The translations under genes were made by a program, and so were the position numbers. From positions 1 to 15,016 of the forward strand of contig CAYOWC010000096.1 of assembly GCA_964407525.1 (NCBI GenBank): DNA of 15,016 nt. Reading direction: 5' to 3'. This DNA is from DUZB01 sp964407525 (GTDB taxonomy: Bacteria > Desulfobacterota > DSM-4660 > Desulfatiglandales > Desulfatiglandaceae). Below, piece after piece: positions 6,541 through 13,871 of this stretch; position 1 is the stretch's first letter; every line of letters begins with the position of its first letter. The notes under the pieces are model-generated. The model was not told the DNA's origin, did not search any database, and worked only from the letters and a program-made list of their open reading frames with translations.

Positions 6541-7517
6541 TAGATGGCCCTCCCTTCTTCATAGTACAGATCAGTGAAAATTTCTTCCATTGGAGGATAC
6601 TCGCTCTTTTCTTCGAAGTCGATGGCCTCCTGAAGGGCGATCTGTGCCTGATCCCGAAGTTCCTCAAGCTCTTTCTCGGTGGCAATACCCTGCTCTACCA
6701 ATTCCTTCCCGAAACGGACGATGGCATCCCTCTTTTTTAATCCTTCCAGTTCTTCGGGGGTTCGATACGCTTGAGGGTCTCCTTCGAAATGTCCCCTGTA
6801 GCGGGTGGTTTTTAATTCAAGAAGAACCGGCCCTTTTCCTTCACGGATACTCTTGGCTGTTTCGGTTACTGCTTCGTACACGGCCATCACATCATTGCCG
6901 TCAACAGTGAGCCCCGGGATACCGTACCCGATCGACCTTGCAGAGATGTCTTCTACCGAACAGACTTCATCCACGCAGCCGCTGATTCCATACTCGTTGT
7001 TTACACAAATGGCCAGGGACGGAAGTTTCCAGCAGGACGCCAGATTCAGGGCTTCGTGGAAGTCTCCACGGTGCGAGGCTCCATCCCCGAACATGACCAC
7101 GGCAATATTTCCCTCGCCTTTCTTCTTCAGGGCCAGTGCGATTCCGTTGTTGATAGTCTGATTGGGACCGAGAATACCGTTGCAGCCGGGAGCGCATTTG
7201 TCGAAGACAGCCAGATGCATGGAACCGCCTTTGCCTTTGCAATATCCCGTGACTTTCCCATAGATTTCCGCCCGCATGCGGTTCATGTCAGCGTCCCGTG
7301 CAATCATAAGACCGTGTTCTCGATGCGTTCCTGAAATCCAGTCTGTGGCGCGAAGAGCCGATGCGACTCCCACCATGACGGCCTCCTGACCCACTCCGAG
7401 ATGAACAAATCCAGGCAAGGTCCCCGCAGTGACACCTTCGGCAAGGGATTCCTCAAAAATTCTGATTTTGAACATTTTTTGATACATTTCCAGCAGTTTT
7501 TCTTTTGGTAATTGCAT
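6540..7517 (-). CDS. acoA: Dehydrogenase E1 component, alpha subunit (acetoin type likely)
   Basis: This 325-residue protein carries the thiamine-diphosphate motif GDG (144-146) to NN (173-174), starting GDGASHRGDFHEALNLA. Further family marks are GFVHLGVGQEA (36-46), STHRxHG-like ISGTHREHG and the YCKGKGGSMHL stretch (92-102). Together with E1 beta it decarboxylates or cleaves the substrate and reductively acylates the lipoyl arm of E2. The short length matches acetoin dehydrogenase AcoA better than the longer pyruvate dehydrogenase alpha subunits. In many relatives the sequence after GDGA is NQGxFHE; here it is SHRGDFHE, a modest difference close to the Mg2+/ThDP site. AAGGAGGGTGG just before the ATG is the strongest ribosome site in the cluster. 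A 303-nt gap separates it from acoX upstream. Confidence 0.9.
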   Translation of the reverse strand: MQLPKEKLLEMYQKMFKIRIFEESLAEGVTAGTLPGFVHLGVGQEAVMVGVASALRATDWISGTHREHGLMIARDADMNRMRAEIYGKVTGYCKGKGGSMHLAVFDKCAPGCNGILGPNQTINNGIALALKKKGEGNIAVVMFGDGASHRGDFHEALNLASCWKLPSLAICVNNEYGISGCVDEVCSVEDISARSIGYGIPGLTVDGNDVMAVYEAVTETAKSIREGKGPVLLELKTTRYRGHFEGDPQAYRTPEELEGLKKRDAIVRFGKELVEQGIATEKELEELRDQAQIALQEAIDFEEKSEYPPMEEIFTDLYYEEGRAI

Positions 7518-7640
7518 CGACCACCCTCCTTACATTCGGTTTCAGATTGAACAACTCCCATTCCCTATCGCATCTATTTTTTTGAGGGATGGGTACCAGG
7601 TAATATTGGCTCATCGCGGGTTAGCGTGATATTTTTATCT

Positions 7641-7670
7641 ATTATCGAATAGCCCATGCTCAGATGCCAA
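7641..7670 (-). promoter_or_regulatory. Candidate sigma70-type promoter for acoABC-lpdA
   Basis: Reading leftward, TTGGCA (7670-7665) is followed after 18 nt by GATAAT (7646-7641). Each hexamer differs from the consensus at one position. Transcription would start near 7634 and leave a leader of about 115 nt before acoA. The -35 box abuts the GTGTCAG repeats. This is a pattern match only. Confidence 0.35.
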
Positions 7671-7808
7671 GTGTCAGGTGTCAGGTGTCAGGAAAAAGAA
7701 TCTGACGGTATTTTGCGTATTCAATTTGATAACAAATAGTTACGCTTTGTATAATCGCAAAGCATGAATAGCAAGTACTGAAACACTGACACCCGACACC
7801 TGACACCT
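7671..7808. repeat. Inverted pair of short tandem repeats (GTGTCAG / CTGACAC)
   Basis: The left arm (7671-7692) is three tandem copies of GTGTCAG(GT). The right arm (7784-7808) carries three copies of the complementary CTGACACC-type unit, one of them altered to CGACACC. AGGTGTCAGGTGTC (7676-7689) pairs perfectly with 7795-7808, and the phase can shift by one unit. The AT-rich spacer of about 100 nt has no gene. GGTGTCAGGTGTCAG repeats are common non-coding modules in environmental bacterial genomes. Here the module separates acoX from acoA and may terminate or attenuate transcription between them. Confidence 0.75.
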
Positions 7809-7820
7809 CGGTTCCGAAGC

Positions 7821-8810
7821 TTATTGCCGGTACTTTATAAATAAAGACTCCATAGAAGCACGTTTAAGAGTCTTGGGAATATCTATCACCAGTGGGCCTT
7901 TCAGATTTAGCCGGATGGACCACTTGCTTAGCTTATTCATGATATGTTCCCTTTCCCCATCGAGAGCAAGAACGGCAGGGCGATGTGAAATCGCAATCTC
8001 CGTTTCGGGCTCAAAAAGCTGGTACGATTTGATTGGTATGTCACGGACAAGCCCGGGAGCTATAGGGGCCATGACCCGCTTGTCACCGTTGCCGATGGTG
8101 ATATGTACTCCTTTTCCACTGCCCGGTTCCTGTGCACAGAGATGGCCGCCGATGGAAGAGAAACCGATATTTCCGGGTTCCGCCCGGGTAAGGAAAATTT
8201 CTTCCAGGGTGGTTTCATCCCAGACGGCCCGTGAAGCCAGGAATCCTGCCTTTGAGACAACCACATCCACAAGGGCAATGTCTACGAGTTTTTGATCTTT
8301 CATGATCTGCAGGACCGGCGCACGTTTGGTGATGCTGTCCATGGAGAACAACTCCAGGGCGGTAACGGCTGCAGCCATACCGGCCATGGTTCCTTCCACC
8401 ATAAAGGGGAAAACATTATTGGTACCTGTTGATATGGGGAGGAGGGGTGTGTCCCCGCAGGTTTTGGCCACCGCCCGGTTGGTGCCGTCTCCACCAAGGG
8501 TCACAATACATCCGGCGCCCATTTCATGAAGGATTGCCGCAGCTCTTGTGCTGTCTTCCTGGGTTCCTTCCATGGGGATTTTCAGGTACGATATGTTCAG
8601 GGAAACATCCAGGTCTTCCAGTGCCCTGGGGCCGATTCGAAAATGATCGGGCATGAAGAATACATCTTTTACTCCCATGGAATCCAGGCCCAGAAGCACG
8701 CGCCGGACAATGTTAACTTTTTCGTGGTTGTCAAAAACAGAGCCAAAAGCCACCATGCGACGGATATCTTTCCCCGATGCCGGGTTGGCAATAATCCCAA
8801 TCGGTTTCAA
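7821..8810 (-). CDS. acoX: AcoX-like protein of the ATP-NAD kinase superfamily
   Basis: This 329-residue cytosolic protein opens with MKPIGIIANPASGKDIRR, typical of AcoX from acetoin (aco) operons and of the COG3199 group of predicted NAD kinases. The kinase-type GGDGT motif is intact (106-110), and a PISTGTNN stretch (125-132) replaces the GNE/GTxN loop that binds NAD in true NAD kinases. AcoX is encoded next to acoABC in several bacteria, but its biochemical role has not been settled. The start is TTG at 8810: AAGGAG lies 7 nt before it, and the first beta strand begins immediately, so no later start would do. It is the first gene of the leftward cluster and is the main reason for naming the complex acetoin dehydrogenase. 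It is separated from acoA by a repeat-filled 303-nt gap. Confidence 0.82.
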   Translation of the reverse strand: MKPIGIIANPASGKDIRRMVAFGSVFDNHEKVNIVRRVLLGLDSMGVKDVFFMPDHFRIGPRALEDLDVSLNISYLKIPMEGTQEDSTRAAAILHEMGAGCIVTLGGDGTNRAVAKTCGDTPLLPISTGTNNVFPFMVEGTMAGMAAAVTALELFSMDSITKRAPVLQIMKDQKLVDIALVDVVVSKAGFLASRAVWDETTLEEIFLTRAEPGNIGFSSIGGHLCAQEPGSGKGVHITIGNGDKRVMAPIAPGLVRDIPIKSYQLFEPETEIAISHRPAVLALDGEREHIMNKLSKWSIRLNLKGPLVIDIPKTLKRASMESLFIKYRQ

Positions 8811-9113
8811 GTGGTTACTCCTTTTATATTATGGGCAAGGTTAAGGAATTAACAGGTTGGCTACTTTCTGGAGTGAATTGCGCCAGCTGTTGTTCCGCGG
8901 GTTCTATGCTTTAAACATCTGAAGCTTTAAAATGGGCGGAGCATAATCCAAAGAAAGGAAAAAGGAAAGCAGAAAAAGGGGTTCAACGGGTGTTATGAAG
9001 CTTCTTTGTTGTTTTATGGTTTTTCAGCATGTATACTTCTGTCCATATGAAATAAAATATCCTATAGGGATTTCAAGGTTTGTGAAATGCAGGAAATCGA
9101 GGAAAGATAGGAA
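8811..9113. other. Divergent intergenic region between acoX and the SulP gene
   Basis: No gene is visible in these 303 nt, which must hold promoters for both directions. GCTTTAAA occurs twice (8908-8915 and 8924-8931), 16 nt apart, a possible operator pair. A sigma54 promoter (GG-N10-GC), which drives several known aco operons, was not found in the direction of acoX. The sequence around 8940-8985 is purine-rich on the plus strand. Confidence 0.55.
9009..9037 (+). promoter_or_regulatory. Candidate promoter for the SulP-glgP transcript
   Basis: TTGTTT (9009-9014) and TATACT (9032-9037) are separated by 17 nt. The -10 box is good (five of six) and the -35 box is weak (three of six). The start codon at 9114 lies about 70 nt beyond the predicted transcription start. 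This is a pattern match only. Confidence 0.3.
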
Positions 9114-11156
9114 ATGCTCAGCAATGTGAAAGGTGATATCTCAGGAGGCATATCGGCTGCAGTTATTGCCTTGCCTCTCGCTCTTGCATTTGGTGTTTCA
9201 GCCTTCGCGCCTATTGGCACCCCCGAGGCCATGGCCATGGGTGCGGCAGCAGGACTATATGGTGCCATATTTACCGGAATTTTCGCGTCCCTTTTTGGTG
9301 GAACCGCTTCCCAGATTACTGGGCCTACCGGGCCCATGACGGTGGTGATTACCGAGTTCATCGCAACAGCTATGAAGCATCCCGCCATTCAGCAACAATC
9401 CGATCCTTTATCAATGATCCTGACCTTGACTGCTGTGGTTGTTCTGCTGGGCGGTCTGGTGCAAATCCTCATGGGGCTTTTACGCTGTGGAACGCTCATA
9501 AAATTCATCCCCTATCCGGTCATCGCAGGGTTCATGAACGGCATTGCGGTGATTATTTTTCTGGGCCAGATTGCGCCGATCCTGGGCATGAAAATGTTTT
9601 TTGATGCGGATGGGATTTTTTCCCCCATCAGGCTCCATGAAGGGGTTGGCAGCTTTCCTATCCTGGGAATCGGAGTGGCTACGATTGCCGTGATCCTGAT
9701 TGCTCCCAAAATTACACGGAAAGTCCCCGCTTCCCTCATGGGACTGATTGTTGGGACCGGAGTTTACCTTCTTTTGGGAAAAACCGTTCTTCCCGAATTT
9801 GCCCGCTTTGAAGGGAATCCGTTTATCATCGGAGCTATTCCGACAGGTTTTCCCATCCCACTGAATTTCCTCGCCGTTTCCATCGGTGATATTCTTAAAA
9901 TCCTTATGCAATATCCAACCACCTTTCTGGCTCCGGCGGTGGCTCTCGGCATTCTGGGCGCGATTGATTCTCTTCTCACGTCCCTTGTGGCGGATGTGAG
10001 CACCAAGACGAAGCATCACTCCAATCGGGAGCTTTTCGGCCAGGGGGTGGGGAATGCCGTGAGTGCCATGTTCGGAGGCATGCCTGGAGCAGGTGCTACG
10101 GTAAGGACGGTTGTTAATATTAATAACGGCGGACGTACGAGGCTTTCAGGAATTATTCACGGTGCGCTGCTGCTTTTTATTCTTGTTGCCCTGGGTCGTG
10201 TGGCGAGATGGATTCCCATGTGTGTCTTAGCCGGGGTGTTGATGGTGACCGCCGTTTCTATGCTGGATACCTACAGCCTCAGCCTCATTCGAAAAAAGAC
10301 GGCCTTTAAAGATCTCCTGGTGGTAGGGGTCGTAACCATTATTACTGTTGTTTTTGATCTCATGATCGCGGTGGGGATTGGGCTCATGATTGCTGCACTC
10401 CTCTTTATCAGGGAATTAATTGCGATGAAAGTATACCGGAAGAAATTTCGCTGTGACAGAATTCATTCCAAGCGTATCCGTACGGAAGTGGAATCTGAGG
10501 TTTTAAAAGAACATGGCAACGAAATCCTGGTGTATGAATTATCGGGAAATCTTTTCTTCGGGACCGCGGACAAACTTTCGGACGATGTTGAAGCGGAGAT
10601 GAAAGACACGCGGATGATCATTTTTGACCTGAAAAGGGTAGATACCATCGATATTACAGGGGCTGAATTGATCAAGCGCATTTGTGACGATGTGAAAGGC
10701 AACGGGGANNNNNNNNNNNNNNNNNNNNNNNNNNNNNNNNNNNNNNNNNNNNNNNNNNNNNNNNNNNNNNNNNNNNNNNNNNNNNNNNNNNNNNNNNNNN
10801 NNNNNNNNGGGGAAACCATTTTTAAAGAGGGGGAGTCGGGGGACAGGGTTTTCCTGATCGGGTGTGGATGCGTCAGTATTCTCGGGTCATCCGGGCCTGA
10901 AAAAAATACCCGGTTTACAAGCCTGGGGCGAGGGCTTTATTTCGGCGAAATGGGTCTGCTTGAACGCTCGGTTCGTTCAGCCGATGCGGTGGCGGATGAA
11001 GACTGTGAACTGTATGTTCTCCAGATGGATGACCTGGAAAAACTTATGCGGGAAGATACCTCCATCGGAGCTCGTATTTTCAATGCCATGGCAAGGGGCC
11101 TTTCCCAACGCCTCCGACTTTTGTCTGCTGAAATGTCGGCCATGGAATCGGTTTAA
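9114..11156 (+). CDS. SulP family anion transporter (BicA-like) with STAS and cyclic-nucleotide-binding domains
   Basis: Residues 1-435 form a multi-pass SulP membrane domain. DISGGISAAVIALPLALAFG (8-27), the GPTGPMTVV loop (70-78) and GAIDSLLTSLVAD (282-294) closely follow the cyanobacterial Na+/bicarbonate transporter BicA. The Asp285/Thr289 pair corresponds to residues near the BicA Na+ site. A STAS domain follows (about 455-530, with IDITG), then the sequence gap, then the C-terminal part of a cyclic-nucleotide-binding domain. That part carries the phosphate-binding cassette FGEMGLL...RS, with Glu612 and Arg621 if the gap is counted as 34 residues. A SulP-STAS-cNMP chain suggests second-messenger control of anion uptake. 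The start at 9114 has GAGGA about 10 nt upstream, and an in-frame stop blocks any earlier start. Bicarbonate, sulfate or another anion is possible. The gene ends 29 nt before glgP. Confidence 0.88.
   Translation: MLSNVKGDISGGISAAVIALPLALAFGVSAFAPIGTPEAMAMGAAAGLYGAIFTGIFASLFGGTASQITGPTGPMTVVITEFIATAMKHPAIQQQSDPLSMILTLTAVVVLLGGLVQILMGLLRCGTLIKFIPYPVIAGFMNGIAVIIFLGQIAPILGMKMFFDADGIFSPIRLHEGVGSFPILGIGVATIAVILIAPKITRKVPASLMGLIVGTGVYLLLGKTVLPEFARFEGNPFIIGAIPTGFPIPLNFLAVSIGDILKILMQYPTTFLAPAVALGILGAIDSLLTSLVADVSTKTKHHSNRELFGQGVGNAVSAMFGGMPGAGATVRTVVNINNGGRTRLSGIIHGALLLFILVALGRVARWIPMCVLAGVLMVTAVSMLDTYSLSLIRKKTAFKDLLVVGVVTIITVVFDLMIAVGIGLMIAALLFIRELIAMKVYRKKFRCDRIHSKRIRTEVESEVLKEHGNEILVYELSGNLFFGTADKLSDDVEAEMKDTRMIIFDLKRVDTIDITGAELIKRICDDVKGNGXXXXXXXXXXXXXXXXXXXXXXXXXXXXXXXXXXGETIFKEGESGDRVFLIGCGCVSILGSSGPEKNTRFTSLGRGLYFGEMGLLERSVRSADAVADEDCELYVLQMDDLEKLMREDTSIGARIFNAMARGLSQRLRLLSAEMSAMESV
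10709..10808. other. Assembly gap of exactly 100 N
   Basis: This run of N falls between the STAS and cyclic-nucleotide-binding domains of the SulP protein. A length of exactly 100 is the usual placeholder for a gap of unknown size. The frame happens to continue across it, but the missing protein sequence should be longer than 34 residues (see findings). Confidence 0.97.
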
Positions 11157-11185
11157 CCATTTTTGGAATTCAGGGAGAGCAAACG

Positions 11186-13642
11186 ATGAAACCAATCAAG
11201 ATCAAAGAGTTGACAAAGCATATCCCGGATCTGAAGGAAACCGTCTGTCGCCACCTGAAGTTTTCCAGAGGAATTGAGTTGGAAACGGTCTCCGACATGG
11301 ACGCCTACTGGGCGGTTTCCCTTGCCACGCGGGAGTATCTCATAGAAAAAATGCTTGAGACTGAAAAGCGATATGTGGAGGCGGATGCGAAACGGATCTA
11401 CTACCTTTCACTGGAATTCCTGATGGGTCGCTCTCTTGGTAATAATTTGATCAATCTGGGCCTTTTTGAGAATATGGAGAAGGCCATCACGGAGATGGGG
11501 GGGGATCTTGAAGAGATCAGGGAAAAGGAAAAGGATGCGGCCCTGGGTAATGGCGGCCTTGGAAGACTGGCTGCATGTTTCCTGGAATCAATGGCAACGC
11601 TTGATCTGCCCGGGTTCGGATATGGTATCAATTATGAATTTGGGCTGTTCAAACAGGAAATTGATAACGGGTTTCAGAAAGAAAGGCCCGACAACTGGAT
11701 AAGTGGTGGTACCCCGTGGCAGATTGAACGAAGTGAATCGGCCTGCATCGTTCCCGTTTACGGGCGGATTGAACATTCGGAGGACAGGGAGGGGGGATAT
11801 AATCCCATGTGGTTGGAGTGGAAAACTCTCATTGGTGTTCCCCACGACATGCCCATTGCCGGTTATGGTGGCAAAACAGTCAATTATCTCAGACTTTATT
11901 CCGCAAGGGCCTCCGAAGATTTTGATATGGATATATTCAACACGGGGGATTACCTGAATGCCGTTCAGGAAAAAATGTATTCCGAGACAATTTCGAAGGT
12001 GCTTTACCCCTCCGACTCCATGGAAGCCGGTCGCGAGCTGAGATTGATACAGGAATATTTTTTTGTGGCCTGTTCCATTCGAGATATCGTGAATAAATAC
12101 CAGAAGGTTCATCCCACGTTTGAAAGATTCCCGGAAAAGGTGGCCATTCAACTCAATGATACCCATCCTGCCCTGGCTATTCCTGAACTGATGCGAATAC
12201 TGGTGGATGAAGAAGCCCTTTCTTGGGAGGAGGCATGGGATATTACCGTTGAGACCTTTGCCTACACCAACCATACGCTGTTGCCTGAAGCTCTGGAAAA
12301 ATGGCCGGTTTCCCTGTTGGAATACGTCCTGCCAAGACATATGCAGATTATCCTTGAAATAAACAGCCGTTTTCTGGCCGAGGTGGCTTCAAAATGGCCC
12401 GGGGATGATGATCGCCTTCGACGTATGTCCATTATTGAAGAAGCCGATACGAAACAGGTCCGTATGGCCTATCTTGCCATTGTGGGAAGCCATTCGATCA
12501 ATGGGGTTGCTGCCTTGCATACGGAGCTCATAAAAAGCAATTTGCTTCCAGACTTTTACGAAATGTATCGGGATAAGTTTAACAACAAAACCAATGGAAT
12601 TACGCAGCGAAGATGGCTTTTGAAATCAAACCCGGGTCTTTCCGACCTGATAAACGGCAGCATTGGAGACGGGTGGATCGACCATATCGATCATCTCAGA
12701 ACCTTGGAACGCTATGCGCAGGACAGGTCATTCCAGGAAAAATTCTTAAAGATCAAGCGCGAAAACAAAGAAAAACTGGCCGCGATTGTCTATAAGACGA
12801 CCCGTGTCGAGATCAATCCGGATTCTCTGTTCAGCATCCAGGCCAAACGGATTCATGAATATAAACGGCAGTTGCTTGCGGTCCTTCATATTATTCATCA
12901 GTATCTCTGCCTTGTTGAGGACGGACAGGAACCGGCTATGCCTAGGACGTACATCTTTGCTGGAAAAGCGGCGCCTGGTTATCATGCAGCAAAAATGATT
13001 ATAAAACTCATTAACAGTGTCGCCGATGTGGTCAACAACGATCCCAGAGTCAAAAACCTTATAAAAGTAGCTTTCATACCGGATTATAGGGTGTCTCTTG
13101 CCGAAACAATAATTCCGGCGGCAGATCTGAGTCTGCAGATTTCCACTGCTGGAAAAGAGGCCTCGGGAACCGGAAACATGAAATTTGCCCTGAATGGCGC
13201 CCTGACCATCGGAACGCTTGACGGTGCAAATATTGAAATTATGGAAGAAGTTGGGGTGGACAATATTTTTATCTTCGGCCTGACGGCGGAAGAAGTTCAA
13301 GAAATACGTAGTAACAATGCTTACAGACCGTGGGAGTACTGCAGCAATGATCCGGAAATAAAAAGGATTGTGGATACGCTCTCCGGCGAATTTTTCAGCC
13401 CCGGGGAACCGATGATGTTTCAATCCATTTATGACTCCATCATGAGTGAACACGATCAATATGTGCATCTGGCAGATCTTCGTACCTATATTGAAGGCCA
13501 GGAAAAAGCGGAAATTTGTTTCAAAGATACGGAAGACTGGGTACAAAAGGCCATTTTAAATGTGGCCAGGGTCGGAAAATTTTCAAGTGATCGAACCATT
13601 GGGGAATACGCAGATGATATCTGGGATGTGAAACCCTGTTAG
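11186..13642 (+). CDS. glgP: Glycogen/starch phosphorylase
   Basis: This 818-residue, full-length GT35 enzyme releases glucose-1-phosphate from the non-reducing ends of alpha-1,4-glucans in the cytosol. Signatures include YYLSLEFLMGR, the DAALGNGGLGRLAACFLES segment and NYEFGLF near the N-terminus, HTLLPEALEKWP and the KTNGITQRRW motif in the middle, and KEASGTGNMKFALNGALTIG with the pyridoxal-phosphate lysine at 666. The length equals that of typical bacterial GlgP and no domain is missing. The start at 11186 lies 8 nt or so behind GGGAGA. The gene follows the SulP gene after 29 nt, so the two are probably co-transcribed, and it is followed by the debranching gene glgX after a repeat-bearing gap. 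GlgP and GlgX normally act in turn in glycogen breakdown. Confidence 0.96.
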   Translation: MKPIKIKELTKHIPDLKETVCRHLKFSRGIELETVSDMDAYWAVSLATREYLIEKMLETEKRYVEADAKRIYYLSLEFLMGRSLGNNLINLGLFENMEKAITEMGGDLEEIREKEKDAALGNGGLGRLAACFLESMATLDLPGFGYGINYEFGLFKQEIDNGFQKERPDNWISGGTPWQIERSESACIVPVYGRIEHSEDREGGYNPMWLEWKTLIGVPHDMPIAGYGGKTVNYLRLYSARASEDFDMDIFNTGDYLNAVQEKMYSETISKVLYPSDSMEAGRELRLIQEYFFVACSIRDIVNKYQKVHPTFERFPEKVAIQLNDTHPALAIPELMRILVDEEALSWEEAWDITVETFAYTNHTLLPEALEKWPVSLLEYVLPRHMQIILEINSRFLAEVASKWPGDDDRLRRMSIIEEADTKQVRMAYLAIVGSHSINGVAALHTELIKSNLLPDFYEMYRDKFNNKTNGITQRRWLLKSNPGLSDLINGSIGDGWIDHIDHLRTLERYAQDRSFQEKFLKIKRENKEKLAAIVYKTTRVEINPDSLFSIQAKRIHEYKRQLLAVLHIIHQYLCLVEDGQEPAMPRTYIFAGKAAPGYHAAKMIIKLINSVADVVNNDPRVKNLIKVAFIPDYRVSLAETIIPAADLSLQISTAGKEASGTGNMKFALNGALTIGTLDGANIEIMEEVGVDNIFIFGLTAEEVQEIRSNNAYRPWEYCSNDPEIKRIVDTLSGEFFSPGEPMMFQSIYDSIMSEHDQYVHLADLRTYIEGQEKAEICFKDTEDWVQKAILNVARVGKFSSDRTIGEYADDIWDVKPC

Positions 13643-13871
13643 TGCGTGCTGAGTGGCAAGTAGGAATTTTACCATGAAGAGCATGAAGGACATGAAGAAA
13701 ATGTGGAACGGGCCGCAGACCCACGCTTATAGATGCGGACAAGGGGATAGTGTAGAGTATATAGAATACAGCTTTGGTGTAAACGGAGATGGATCCGTTT
13801 TCTTCTTTTGTTCCCCTTCATGTCCTTCATGGTAAAAATGTTTTTCTGAATAGTTTTGAGCGGTGGTTTTT
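13643..13871. repeat. Inverted repeat module between glgP and glgX
   Basis: TTTTACCATGAAG (13667-13679) pairs with CTTCATGGTAAAA (13825-13837). In addition CATGAAGGACATGAAG (13682-13697) is the exact complement of 13816-13831, so the arms can pair in more than one register. The enclosed stretch holds a small CCGCAGACCCACGC...GATGCGG element (13713-13738), similar to another dispersed repeat type. The small open frames here (such as MKSMKDMKK) are translations of the repeat, not genes. As RNA the module could fold into a long hairpin that separates glgP from glgX expression. Confidence 0.72.

Noticed and set aside
7671..7808. Possible CRISPR-like array from the GTGTCAG repeats.
   Set aside because: The units are only 7-9 nt, directly tandem and without spacers, and no cas gene is present.
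8811..8960. Sigma54 promoter upstream of acoX, as known for some aco operons.
   Set aside because: I found no GG-N10-GC pair with a reasonable TGGCAC/TTGC context on the minus strand, and no AcoR-type activator gene is in the window.
11588..13546. Two long antisense open frames on the minus strand (11588-12340 and 12746-13546).
   Set aside because: They lie wholly inside glgP, whose motifs and full length are unambiguous. Their translations show no recognisable domains and they have no ribosome site.
13653..13835. 60-codon ORF starting MASRNFTMKSMKDMKK.
   Set aside because: It is translated from the CATGAAG repeat arms between glgP and glgX, with low-complexity sequence and no conserved domain.
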